From positions 6,946,501-7,010,500 of the forward strand of contig NC_088309.1 in the NCBI RefSeq assembly GCF_910592395.1: a stretch of 64,000 bases of DNA, read 5' to 3'. This DNA comes from Lineus longissimus (taxonomy: Eukaryota > Nemertea > Pilidiophora > Heteronemertea > Lineidae). This document shows, piece after piece, positions 24,786-36,271 of this stretch. Position 1 is the stretch's first letter. The number at the start of each line of letters is the position of its first letter. The position numbers and the translations under genes are program-made. Under the pieces are notes generated by a model, which was given only the letters and a program-made list of their open reading frames with translations, was not told the DNA's origin and did not search any database.

Positions 24786-26575
24786 GTTGCCCGAGAAATG
24801 TGGTGATAACCCTCTGCCAAAGTTCCAAACCAAACTCCGCAAAAGAAAAGATCCTGACCCAAGCAAGGCTCAGACCCAACGTTGCCTATGACCCCCTTGC
24901 CTCGTCTGTGATACAGCCTTGCAAGAACCAACCTGTTGAAGAACATGCAAATGTCAAGACGTTGTCTGCTCAGAGAGCAAAAGTAAGGAAAGCTAAAAGA
25001 AGCAAAAAAGGACCCAGTTACCCCATACTTTCTCCAATTAGAAAATATGATGCGAATGATCACCCTTCCAGTATTGAGGTTCCCAGGCTTGATAATACGC
25101 CATGTCCTATATGTCAACGGCAAGTTCCATCACCCTACCTGGAGCAGCATGTTTTGCTTCATGAAGAGAAAAAGCTGGGAGAGCAATCTCGGTACATTGC
25201 CTGCAAGGTATGCTGTGAACCCATTGAGTACAGCTCCCTGGAGGACCACATCAAGAACCACAACTCCAACGGCGAAGGAGACTATCAAATCTGTGACATC
25301 TGCTTGACAGTTGTTCAAACGAAGACGTACCGTAAACACCTCTTGATTCATGAACGGAAGCTGGACAAAAAACCTGCACCATTCCAATGCAGCACTTGTC
25401 AGAAAACTTTCTGGCGAAAGTCCCAATTGAAAATTCACCAGTCCACGCATTCAGCCCAGTCCGTGTTCACTTGTGAAATATGTGGTAAATCCTACCGACA
25501 AAAGGCTGAGCTGAATCGCCACCGACGGAAAGTTCATCTCGGAGATTTACCACATGTGTGTTCCCTTTGTGGAAAAGGCTTCCTCACCAAGTATGAGCTG
25601 AGCCGACATGATATGGGCCATAAGAATATCCGCCCTTACAAATGTGAGCGGTGTGATAAATGTTTCGTCACGAAGATCGAGCTGAATATTCATGTTCGAT
25701 CTGTTCATGAGAGGAAACCTCGTTACGATATTGAGAAGATAAAGTTGAGGCGTTATAAGTGCGATGTCTGTTCCAAGTCTTTCACTCAGAATGCCATATT
25801 GATGGAGCACAAGAGAACACATACAGGTGAACTGCCTTATGTTTGTGAAGTTTGCGGCCAATCTTTCAGGCATAAAGGTACGGTGAAGAAACACATGTAT
25901 ATGCATACTGGAGAAATGCCTTACGAATGTAAACATTGCGGACAGAAATTTCGAGCCAATTCCAACATGAATTATCATATCAGGAAGCACCACGATGGTG
26001 GGAAATGCTTTTGTCATATTTGTGGGAAGGGGTTTGGGAATGACATAGGTCTTCAGACTCATTTGAAGAAACACAATGTAAACCTTCATATCAGTGATAT
26101 CAGGGCTATGGATTTGGATAAACCTCAGCCTATCACTGGCGCAAACAAGACTCAATTGCCTACTCCCCCTCTTGTTCCCAAAGAAGGAATGTCTGCTTCA
26201 GCTCCTCAGCAACCCGTACCAATCCAGCCCAAACCGCAAGTTCCTGCACTAGCAAAACCTGATGCTCCCCTTGCAGCCATTGAGGTGCATCAACTGCCAC
26301 CCCGATCACACTTCCAGAATCAGATGCTCCAACATTTATCAGTTCAGCAAGTTCAGGAACAACCCCAGCAGCAGCATGCCAGCCTCTCCCATATTCCCCA
26401 TCATCACCAACCCTTCCCCCAGTCTCAGCATCTCTACCAGCCTGCCCAGCATCAGCCATTCCTTGACTCGCTCCAAGTCCATGAAGTCTTTCTCCCTCTG
26501 ATGGATTCACACAATGTTGTCTCCAGTAATGAAGGTGGTACCAATTTTCAATCAAGGGATACAAATCTTCAGTAA
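24786..26575 (+). CDS. Alternative terminal exon 9: eleven zinc fingers, Gln/Pro/His tail
   Basis: It begins after GTTCCTTCCAG with GT, giving Ser-Cys-Pro-Arg-Asn. The predicted isoform is about 921 aa. The leader has VVITLCQSSKPN as in exons 7 and 8, then a Lys/Arg-rich patch (KVRKAKRSKKG) that could act as an extra NLS. Eleven fingers lie at about 25100-26075 and align one-to-one with those of exons 7 and 8, including the three atypical N-terminal ones. The tail is Pro/Gln/His-rich (about 26160-26500). An AATAAA lies at 27004-27009. Confidence 0.9.
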
Positions 26576-27274
26576 TACATTTTCACCCACTACGTATATG
26601 ATTGAAAGTAGTTCGATGATGACAGGAAACTTTTGGCACCTCTGGAAAAAATGCATTTATTGTTACCGGAGGCAATTCTGTCGGGACTGGGGTATAGTTC
26701 AGATGATTTTGTCATAAGTGGCATCCTGTGGTAACAATATAGGTAGAATCAGGTTGATTGTTATCAGAAGATTTAAGCCTCCGAGATGAATCAAATTCTG
26801 CATTTCTTGCATGTCCTTTTGACATGTTTGTTGACTTTTGTGTAAGTAGCTGCAATGATTGTGTGAAGAATTGATTTCTGGTACACCTTGCCTTCTGCCA
26901 CTGTAATTGTAAAGGCCAGAAAAATGCATTTTTCAGAAAACAAATATAGTACATGTACTTTATAGTAAAATATTTGTATGTATTTTCAAAAATAATTATT
27001 TGCAATAAAATTCATAAAATAATTATTAGCAATCAAATTTTGTGTACTGAAGTTTCTCTAGGACAAGGTGAATGCCAAGATTTAAGCAGCAGCCGCTAGG
27101 TCGAAGATGTTCTGCATAGTTACAAAAACATTCAGACAGTTATTCCGACATCAGCTGCACATGCACAGTGATGGGTGTGATAATACCACTGATGTCCTAC
27201 CAAGGATGACACCTAGAAGAAACACCTACTACGTGTCTCAGCTGGTGTCAACCAATTACTTATATTTTTTCCAG
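26576..27274 (+). other. 3' UTR of exon 9 and intron before exon 10
   Basis: It has an AT-rich end with AATAAA at 27004-27009. No gene or repeat is recognised. Confidence 0.55.
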
Positions 27275-28344
27275 ATGCTCTCCACAAGACTATGTCCATT
27301 GATGGCGGGATGGTAAGAGTTGTCATTCATCGGTCAGGTTCCGGGCCCTCAAAGTCTGAAGTTCCGTCAAACACTGAAGTGCAGGAAGAGGTGATGGAGG
27401 CATCTGAAGTAGTTACTACTGAGAAACAAATCTTATCCAAGTCGGATTTTAGTTCGAGTTCTTCCTTGAAAGTAAAGAAAGGGAGTGTGAATTGTGACGT
27501 TTGTCAGAAAACACTAAAAGCGAAAAACTTGAGTACTCATATGTTGATTCATACGGGTGAAAAACCATTTAAATGTGAAATTTGTCATCGCGAGTTCCGC
27601 CACCCGAGCTCCTTGGCGCATCACGCTAATCGGCATCTTGCGAATAAGCCATTTGCTTGCAAGCACTGCAAAAAAGTGTTGAATTCAGAGCGATCGTTGA
27701 AACTCCATATGAAATTCCATTGCCCCAGGAATGAGGAGAAAGACCAACCAGAGCGTCGACAGTTTTGCGAAATCTGCTCCAAAACGTTTGCGACGAAGAG
27801 TGTTCTCAATCGCCATATCAAAGAATGTCATTACAAAGATCAGCCGTATGTTTGTGACTTCTGTCGTCATGGATTCTCACGGAAAGACGACCTGAAGAAG
27901 CACCTGTGGTTGCATACTGGCGAAATGCCATATACATGCGACATCTGTGATAAGCGCTTCCGTCTTCCATCTAACATGATGCAGCATCGCCGCACACACT
28001 CAAATTCAAGGAAAAAAATCATTTGCGATACTTGTGGAGTAGAACTGCCAAGTCTGGCCAAGTTGAGCAAACACAAGGAGGAACATGCTGCCAAACCTAA
28101 ATTCTCTATTGGTATCGTTCCAACAGATCAGGTCACCTTGCCAACAACTATGGCTGCGGAAACGTTACGACTCCTCTCTGAAAGTGGTCAGCAGGACATC
28201 GAAAATGCAACAGTTACAGTTTCTACTCTGGAAATCAGTCCAGAGGATAGCCTTGCTAACCCACATGAGATTATACTTCAGGCTGAATCTGGGGTGCGCA
28301 TTGTTGAGGCCTACCTTGTGCCTTTTTCTAGGGGTGATCAGTGA
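27275..28344 (+). CDS. Alternative terminal exon 10: seven zinc fingers
   Basis: It begins after ATTTTTTCCAG with AT, giving Asn-Ala-Leu-His. The predicted isoform is about 681 aa, one of the two shortest. The leader MSIDGGMVRVVIHRSG resembles the leaders of exons 11-13 (VxVHR). Seven fingers lie at about 27490-28087. Finger 1 lacks the usual aromatic residue (CDVCQKTLKAKNLSTH). Fingers 5-6 (RKDDLKKH, LPSNMMQH) with TGEMPY form the conserved pair. The tail ends with an acidic/hydrophobic RIVEAYLVPFSRGDQ. An ATTAAA lies at 28608-28613. Confidence 0.9.
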
Positions 28345-29061
28345 ATGAACAACTACAATTGTTGCCAGAAAACCTCTTGTACCTGATCAATGCTACTACA
28401 AAGCATTTGAAGAGAAACCAAGATTTCAATAATGCTTGATATCATGAGCATATATCTGTATGGTATCATAGAGGTTTCTCATTGGATTGACTGCTTTGCA
28501 TGATATTATACGTGCCTTTTAGTCTTCACTGATCTCTTTGTTTGTTTCCTGATGCATTGATTTCTTCCTGGTGTTTTAACTCGGGATTACAGTTATTTTG
28601 CTCTGGGATTAAAGCTTCCTTCATCGTTTCTTAAACAAACCTAAAATTCCCAACTAAGCAGGAAGTATTTGTAGTTTTGTTTATCAGGAAGCAGCAACAA
28701 GCAAGATATTTCAAAATAATAATGAGTGAACTTATTTTATAAAGTTTATGTAGGACGATTTCAAATATTGGTTTTCGTGAAGTCCCATTACCGTACTTCA
28801 TAATCATTGCATTCATTTTTCTTACAGTTGTGGTTGCTGTCTTTTTAAAAAAATTTAATATTTATTGTTATCCTCATCCTCTATATTTCTTGAGTTGAAT
28901 ATGTATTAAATTCAATTCAATATAAAACATTTCACAGTCACTGATTTTTCCCACATGTTTCACTGGAAATTGTCTGATCTTAGAAAAAGTTTACCCTATT
29001 TTTAGTTGGATTTAAAATAGTTGTAACTGAAAGTGAAACCTCGTCTGTATTATTTTTTCAG
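28345..29061 (+). other. 3' UTR of exon 10 and intron before exon 11
   Basis: It contains ATTAAA at 28608-28613. The stretch 29026-29061 before the exon 11 acceptor (ACTGAAAGTGAAACC, then GTCTGTATT) recurs before exon 12. Confidence 0.6.
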
Positions 29062-30974
29062 ATGTTCAATACAGAACTCTGAACGTTAAGGACGAGGAGA
29101 TCTCAGTTGTGGTGCATCGGAGTGCAAAGAACTTTGCTGTCAAGAAAGCCAAACCTAAAACCCCTCAAGTGCGAATGATACAAATTAAGGTCAGAAAACG
29201 GGAAGAAGATACTACAGAAGACCCTGATATTTCTCCTGATCAAAACAGTGATTGGTCGTATGATGACAGTTCAAATGTTAGAATTAAGAGAACAGCAAAG
29301 CGTGTTACTATAAAAGTGCCGAGAGGCTCTTCTAAAGAGAACAGTGTGAAGATAATGAAAGAAAATGTTATAGTCGCCCCTCAAATGGTTCCGTTGAATG
29401 AACGCCCTGGTATGTTTATGAACTCTGCCCGCACAAAACATGATGACATTGATGATGACCAAAAAGCTTACTGTCAGCAGAAAGACGGTACATACTTGTA
29501 CGCACGTTCGTCTACATTTTCGGAAGGACCCACACCTGATGAACGATCCAAACCTCCACATCACGTTGAGCATAACTATGGGAAGAAGCCAGTGAAGAAG
29601 AAGCGAGACTGGCTCAATAGCGCGAGGCGTAATGAGGATGCGACGTGCGAGATCTGTGGCTTTACATTGCGGAAAAGGTCGCTCAGGGGCCACATGAGGA
29701 TTCACACAGGAGAGAAACCGTTCGAATGCGACGTTTGCAAGGAAAAATTTCGTTACAAGGATACACTTCAGAAACACAAGCTTGAGCACACTGCAGACCC
29801 CCGACCATATAAATGCCCCCATTGCCCTTGCGACTACTTTTCTCCAAAATATTTGTCCTGGCATGTGAAGGATAAACATCCTGATCCATCGGTTTCTTCT
29901 GAATGGTATGAGGACCCGAAAAAAACTGTTTTGTGCGAACTGTGTGCAAAAATGTTCACGCCATGGGGCATTCGAAATCACATGAAACGCAGTCATCCAA
30001 ATGGAGAAATTGAAAAGCAAAAGACAACAAGTAAAAGAAAAACTTCTACACCAAGGGCGAAAAAGTCTTCTGGATATTGGTTTCCTTGTCCTTTTTGTGA
30101 CGGTCTTTATTCAAACCAGCACAGCCTCAGCATCCATATATCAAATATACACAAAGAGGAAGATTTCCAGGAAGCTTTCGATGTGCAGCCAAAGTTCATT
30201 CCGGCCAAGAAGACTCATCTGTATAAGTGGGGTTATGGCCTCTTGAAGACGTGCGCTGTCTGTGAGAAGACCGTGTCCAGACTGAGCTATGGGAAGCACC
30301 TGCTGTCTCATAAAGGAGAGAAGTCGCACCAGTGTTCTGTGTGTGATACCACATTCCGTTATGCTGGCTCTCTCAAGTTGCATCAAAGAAGCCACTTGAA
30401 GAAAATATCTGCCTCAACTCGGACCAAGCAGTTGCGCAGAGCCAAGCTTGAGATCCTACCCTATAAGTGCAAAACTTGCAATAAACAATTCGCAGCATCT
30501 GCCATGTTGCGAAAACACGAATTCCGCCATGGTGTACGAGTGCCTTCAAAGTGGAGGCCCAAGTCTTGCATTATATCTCTGCCACCGGACTATAAACCGC
30601 AGAGTGCACAATCTAAGAGAAAGAAGGGTCGTCCACCTGGTCACAACAAGTACTGGTGGGCTAAAGATGGTTTAACTAGGTCTCGGGTACCTAATGAAGA
30701 GGATCCGAATTTGTTGCACACTGAGACTCTCCTGACAGCATCCTCGGCTCCTGTTTTGGATGTGCAATATATTCCTGTGGTGAAAACGGAGCAGTCACCA
30801 GTGTCCTCTGAGGCATCAAAGGCTATAGAGGCCTTGGTTCATAGCCAAAGTGCTGTTCCGTGCCAAATTGTACAAACAATTGATCAGTCAGGTCTTCAAG
30901 AATTTGATTTTACTACTCTGCAGTTGGAAGAGATTGACGCAATTGCAGGAGTAACATTCAAGCTCCCAAAATAA
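29062..30974 (+). CDS. Alternative terminal exon 11: eight zinc fingers and an AT-hook-like motif
   Basis: It begins after TATTTTTTCAG with AT, giving Asn-Val-Gln-Tyr-Arg. The predicted isoform is about 962 aa. The leader QYRTLNVKDEEISVVVHR is shared with exons 12 and 13. Eight fingers lie at about 29643-30531. Finger 4 (CELCAKMFTPWGIRNH) and finger 5 (GYWFPCPFCDGLYSNQH) are almost identical in exon 12. After the fingers, KRKKGRPPGHNK resembles an AT-hook. The acidic end (EFDFTTLQLEEIDAIAG) could be an activation motif. The first ATG in the exon lies far from the acceptor, which fits an internal splice start. No canonical AATAAA/ATTAAA was seen before the next acceptor at 31786. Confidence 0.9.
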
Positions 30975-31786
30975 CATCATTCTGTACTGAACTGATGTGG
31001 CAAAATGGTGTTGTATGTTGGAATCATCAGCGATGTCGTTGTAGATTTCCTGGTTGAACTTGTAAATGTCCGGTTTCTGAGTTTGAACAGGGACTGGGTT
31101 AGCCTGGTTGAATGAAGATATGCAAAATTTACTCCGGAACATTATTTATCGAAGAGGTATTGTTCAGCTAAAACACTCTTAGAATATTAGATTTTGTCGC
31201 AAAAAGTTAAAGATTGAGAAAAAGCTTATCCGATATCTGAAATAGTGAGGGTCTTTGAAAGTCAGAAAATGTAGTGGTTTGAATTTTCAGCTGTGAAGGG
31301 ATTGTCATTTTATGCAATTCATGGTTCAAGATTGAAGCTCTTTTGCTGTAGATGTTCACATGATTCTGTTAGTATTGATGTGACTCTGATCTCTTGTTGC
31401 ACTTTTCTGTAGTGGTAGTAGTGTGTATCTCAAAATTAGGGAATCCAGTGGTTGAATTCTGTCAAGTGTTTTCATAGAAATTATGCAGTGTTCTTGAACT
31501 GTATAGCGATACCTGTGTGGACAGGTGGAATGTTTGGGCCGGAATGTTTTGATATGAGTGCAAGTACTCTTGGGATTGTATTGTTTGTTTAGTCTGGTTG
31601 ATAGCTCTATACTTGGAACTTGTCTCCCCTTGCCTATTCAGAAAAATTAGCTGATCAGATCTAATAACATACTTTCGACTTAGTATTGCAGCATATTGGA
31701 GTAAACATCTATTTTACATGCACAAAATCGTAAAATTATGTGCTCTCTTAAAACTGAAAGTGAAAACTTGTCTGTATTTTTTCCAG
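30975..31786 (+). other. 3' UTR of exon 11 and intron before exon 12
   Basis: No AATAAA or ATTAAA was seen. The 35 bases before the exon 12 acceptor repeat the pre-acceptor sequence of exon 11. Confidence 0.55.
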
Positions 31787-33711
31787 GTGTTGAGCACAGA
31801 ATCCTTAACATTAAAGGTGAGACAGTATCTGTTGTCGTGCACCGAAAGCCCAACAACGAGACTTTTCTGGAAGTTGCTCCTAAAACCCCTCAGGCAAGAA
31901 AAATACTAATTAACTTGAAAAAGCTTGATACTGAGCCCGTGGCGAAGGTGGCAAATGAGGGTTCATCACATCATGGAGATAACTTTCAAAGCTCACCAAT
32001 GGATGGCTTGTGGGATCAGTTCGAACCTGCAGGGAGTGGAGTGCCATCTGATGATGTGTATGGTACTGCTGCGGTTGATGTCCTACTTAGGAACGAGCAA
32101 TTGATAATGAACAATATTGCTGGCAAAGACAGAGATTCTACTGACGATATCTGCCCGAGTGTTGTAACAGTTGACCAAATTCCCATCGGCGATGACATGT
32201 ACATTCCTGACACTACATTGAATAAGGGAAAGCCTGGCAAGAAATTGACCCCAGCGAGAGCTCAGTTCCTCAAAAGTGATCATTCTTATTTTCTGTTTGA
32301 GCCTCGAAAGGATAGTCGTGAAACGCGGAGAGCCTATGCTGATAGTGTCAGGCATATTGAGGCCACATGCGAGCAGTGCGGCCTTGTCATACGCAAAAGG
32401 TCCATGTGGGAGCATTTGAGATTAGTTCATGGGACCGAAGACCCATGGGAATGTAAAGTCTGTCATAAGAAGTTCCGTTATAAAAATACCCGGGATGTAC
32501 ATGAAAATAAACACAGTGCCAATCCAAGACCATTCAAGTGTTCAAAGTGTCCGAAATCTTACCCGTGTGCCAAATACCGGAACCTCCATGAGAAAGCGAA
32601 GCACTCGGGTGGTTCAAACTGGTTTGATCACCCTGAGAAAACAGCCCTGTGTTATCTATGCGCGAAAATGTTCACTCCTTGGGGTCTGAGGAATCATTTG
32701 AAAAAATCACATCCAGGCGGAGTCGTTGAGAAAGAAACCAAGCCAAGAAAGAAATATTTCTATCCAATGCAAAAGAAACCAAAGCAAAAGCTCAGGGAGT
32801 CTGGTTACTGGTTTCCCTGCCCTTTCTGCGACAACCTTTACAGAAACCAGCATTTTCTAGCAAAGCACATCGCACTAAGTCATAAGGGTCATGATCAGAA
32901 TCTGGCCTATGGCGTAGCACAACGATTCGTTTCAAATCGCAAGACTGTTGGTTACAAGTGGGGTTTTGGACTGCGTAGATCTTGTAATGTTTGCCACAAT
33001 AGTGTATCACGCTTAGAGTACAGGCATCACTTATTGTTGCATAGGGGAGTTGGATCACACCAATGTTCGGTTTGTGATGCTACATTTCGTTATGCTGGCT
33101 CTCTCCTGCTGCATGTGAAATCACACGAAAGGGGCAAGTCCTGCAAGCGTGCTGCATCAAAGCATTGCCGGCAACTAATTGCTGAGAATCTGCCCTATAA
33201 GTGTAGAATTTGTCAACAAACATTTCCAACTCGTAGGAAATTTTGGAGGCATCAAAATAGCCATGGTATTCGCATTGAGGCGAAGTGGACACCTAAGTCT
33301 TGTTTGATCACTTCATCTAACTTGGGTCCTGAAAATGTGCAAGGAGAGATGGGGGAATTTGTAAAGAAATCTACAAGTAAAAACAGGGAGGTTTTAGCTT
33401 CTCTGCCAGTTGGTCAAGAGACCCAAGGCTCCAGGTTGTATGTCAAAACTGCCCCTGGAAAGAAAGATGCCCAGAAGAAGAGCAGTTCAGTGTTCCCCAA
33501 ACCAGTAGTTCCAGTTACTGGAGGACCTAAGCCTCATGATGACGAAAGTGACTTTTTGCAAGATGTGCATGTTTTTGTTGAAAGAGCTTCCAGCGAACAA
33601 CCGAGCACAAGTACAGAACTTGGTCGTTCAATTGAAGCTTTACAGTTGGCTGAAGGCTTCGACCTTTCCTCAGTGTCTATCGTTGAAACTGATCCCGTGA
33701 TCAAGTGGTGA
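31787..33711 (+). CDS. Alternative terminal exon 12: eight zinc fingers
   Basis: It begins after TATTTTTTCCAG with GT, giving Ser-Val-Glu-His-Arg. The predicted isoform is about 966 aa. The leader HRILNIKGETVSVVVHRKP aligns with exon 11, and eight fingers at about 32365-33265 align one-to-one with exon 11 (CAKMFTPWGLRNH, GYWFPCPFCDNLYRNQH, CSVCDATFRYAGSLLLH). The acidic segment before the fingers and the C-terminal tail have diverged; the tail ends GFDLSSVSIVETDPVIKW. An ATTAAA at 34054-34059 lies only about 30 bp before the exon 13 acceptor. Confidence 0.9.
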
Positions 33712-34088
33712 AATAGGCTGTGTTTGAGCTCAGTATTTGTCGATTCAAATCTTATAGCGGTCAGTTTGGTTTTTTTCTTCTGGTTTTGATTGTCTCAAGG
33801 AAACCTACTACTTGGTGGCTGAACTGTTCCCTCATTGAATGAGTCTTTGCTTTTATGTTCCTGATCTCTGATTTCAAGGGTTGATTTTTGATGATTTTTA
33901 AACACTTCCCCTTTTGTATTCTGGTTCTTGTCTGAAACAGTTATGTGTCACTTTTAAAATGGCGTATGTACAGCTTTAATTCATCAGAGTAGGCATCTCT
34001 GACCTTGCTGTCAAACTTGCAGATCTTTGGAGTTGCCGTAACTTTTATCTCAAATTAAAGTAAGAAAAATGCCTTGTTTTTTTTACAG
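33712..34088 (+). other. 3' UTR of exon 12 and intron before exon 13
   Basis: The only poly(A)-like signal is ATTAAA at 34054-34059, almost on top of the next acceptor. Cleavage and splicing signals are therefore crowded here. Confidence 0.55.
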
Positions 34089-36271
34089 ATGTTCAGTATA
34101 GGTCTCTGAATGTCAAAGGCGAGGAGATTTCAGTGGAGGTACACCAATGGGCTAAAGACTATGGATATGCTGAATTGGCTTCTAAAATCCCTCAAGTTAG
34201 AAAAAAAACCCTAATTGGCAGAAGTTTCATTGAGGAAGATACTGTGAATGAGGAAGATCTGCCCTGTTGTCCTGATTATGGTAACAAAAGAGGTGACAAT
34301 CCTGATAATGGTGTAAAGATGCCCTCTCGACAAAGAGATCAGAATGATCTGAACTGTATCGTGTCAGAAGAGAGATTGCCCGATGGTGTAGAAAAGGTCT
34401 TGTTCCGAACTGGCAGTGTTCAAAGTCACACCAAGTCTACATGTAAGTCTGTGAAACTTGCTGTTAGATCAAGGAAAGAAGCCTGTACCGAATCAAAAAC
34501 TGCGAAAACAACAAAAAGTCCAGTCATACCTAGGCCACCTGATCATGTGATTGATCATAACTATTCATTGGAATCAAAACCACCGCCAAGAGTTTATAAA
34601 AACCCTGTCCTGGTTAAATGGGAGTTGCGGAGTAAGCCTTGTCCTATTTGTTCAAAGGTTGTGCGACTCAAGTGTATGCGTGAGCATATGATTGTCCATA
34701 AGCCTAAAGACCATAAGCCATGGAAGTGTGATGTATGCGATGCTGGTTTTCGCCATAAGGGTTCGTTGAGAATACACGAACGAAGCCATCTTCCAGAAAG
34801 GCCTTTCAAATGTGACCAGTGTCCTAAAGCATATTTAGCTCAGAAGATGCTAAGGCATCATATGAAGATACACGCGCCTAAAGAGGAACGTGCCGTGGCT
34901 GCTGCTGCAAGAGCTGTTAAAAAGAAGGAAACTGTTCTGTGTGAATACTGCGCTAAAGAGTTCCTCTCAACAAGTTTCAAACGACATTTAGAACGCTGTC
35001 ATCCAAATGGTGAAATTTCGCTTAAACAGACTAGTCTCAAGGGTACAGCTAAGAAGAAACTTCCTGGAAATTGGTTCCAATGCCCCATCTGTCAATGTTT
35101 ATATGCCAAAACGGGAGGTTTGAAAAGGCACATTTCAAAGGCTCACCAAAACGAGAAACCAGCCATAGCTGACACTGTTGAATCTAAGTTTATTGTTCCA
35201 GATGGGGAGAAGAGGAAATACCAGTGTCATGATCGTAGTTCTGATCGGGTCAACTGTGACATTTGTCAGAAGTCACTGATGAGGAAATGTCTGCGTCGTC
35301 ATTTGTCTATCCATAATTCAGAAATGCCTTTTAAATGTACATCTTGTGACCAGGCTTTTCGTACTGCTTCCAATCTCAGACGACACAAAATGATTCTTCA
35401 TGGAAAGCAAGAACCATTCAAGTGTGTATTCTGTGGCACATCATTTCGCAACCGCTTAATTGCAACTAGGCATGCTAAAATCCACTGTTCGTGTAATCCA
35501 GAACGTGAAAAGAATCGGAAAGAGGACATTAAAAAAAGGAAATGTCCATATTGCAATAAGATATTGTGCAGGAGTAACGATTTGAAGAGACACATTAATG
35601 ATGTCCATTTGAAAGTCAATTCATTTCCCTGTGAAATTTGTGGTCATGTCTTCCATCGAAGACGAGACATGGTGAATCATGTGAAAGCCCACTCTAGTTT
35701 AGGTAAAAATCATGTCTGTAATGTTTGTGGGAAGAGGTTCCGTGCACGCTCCAACATGTTGCAGCATCATCGAAGAAAGCATATGCCTGGTTTGCCCTGG
35801 CGGTGTAAAATCTGCGAGGGCGGATTTCCTACTCGTGCTACACTAAAACAGCATGAAGAAGTTCATGAAGGCAACATTCAAATGAGTTCTTCTCAAATGA
35901 AAAAATATGTTACAACAGAACATTTTGCAGCTGGCACTGAGAGCTCTTACACTGCTGATAACTTGCAGTCAGTTCCTGCAAGTGCTGTTTACTCTGATGC
36001 TACGCCGAATAATCAGGCAGGTCATTCTCCTCAGCTTGAACCTGACCCGAGTAGAACTGAAGCTTCTGAAGCCCAGGAAAGACATGTGACAATAACATTG
36101 GAGGATCTTGCGGCTGGGGGTTATCAACAGGTGACTGAAGATGCCTATGCTGCGGCTAACCTGCAGTTGTTGCCTAACAGTACTGTTTACACAACGCAGG
36201 ATGTTGTATTGAGTGAGACCGATGAGATGCAGGTCGTTGAGGCATTATTGATGTCTCCATATATAATTTGA
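34089..36271 (+). CDS. Alternative terminal exon 13: twelve zinc fingers
   Basis: It begins after TTTTTTACAG with AT, giving Asn-Val-Gln-Tyr-Arg. The predicted isoform is about 1052 aa, the longest. The leader QYRSLNVKGEEISVEVHQW aligns with exons 11 and 12. Twelve fingers lie at about 34636-35868. The first five follow the pattern of exons 11/12 (CAKEFLSTSFKRH). The later ones include RRRDMVNH and RARSNMLQH, the conserved pair. The linker between those two is SSLGKNH instead of TGEKPY. The tail is acidic and ends MQVVEALLMSPYII, similar to exon 10. AATAAA hexamers follow at 36560-36565 and 37437-37442. Confidence 0.9.
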
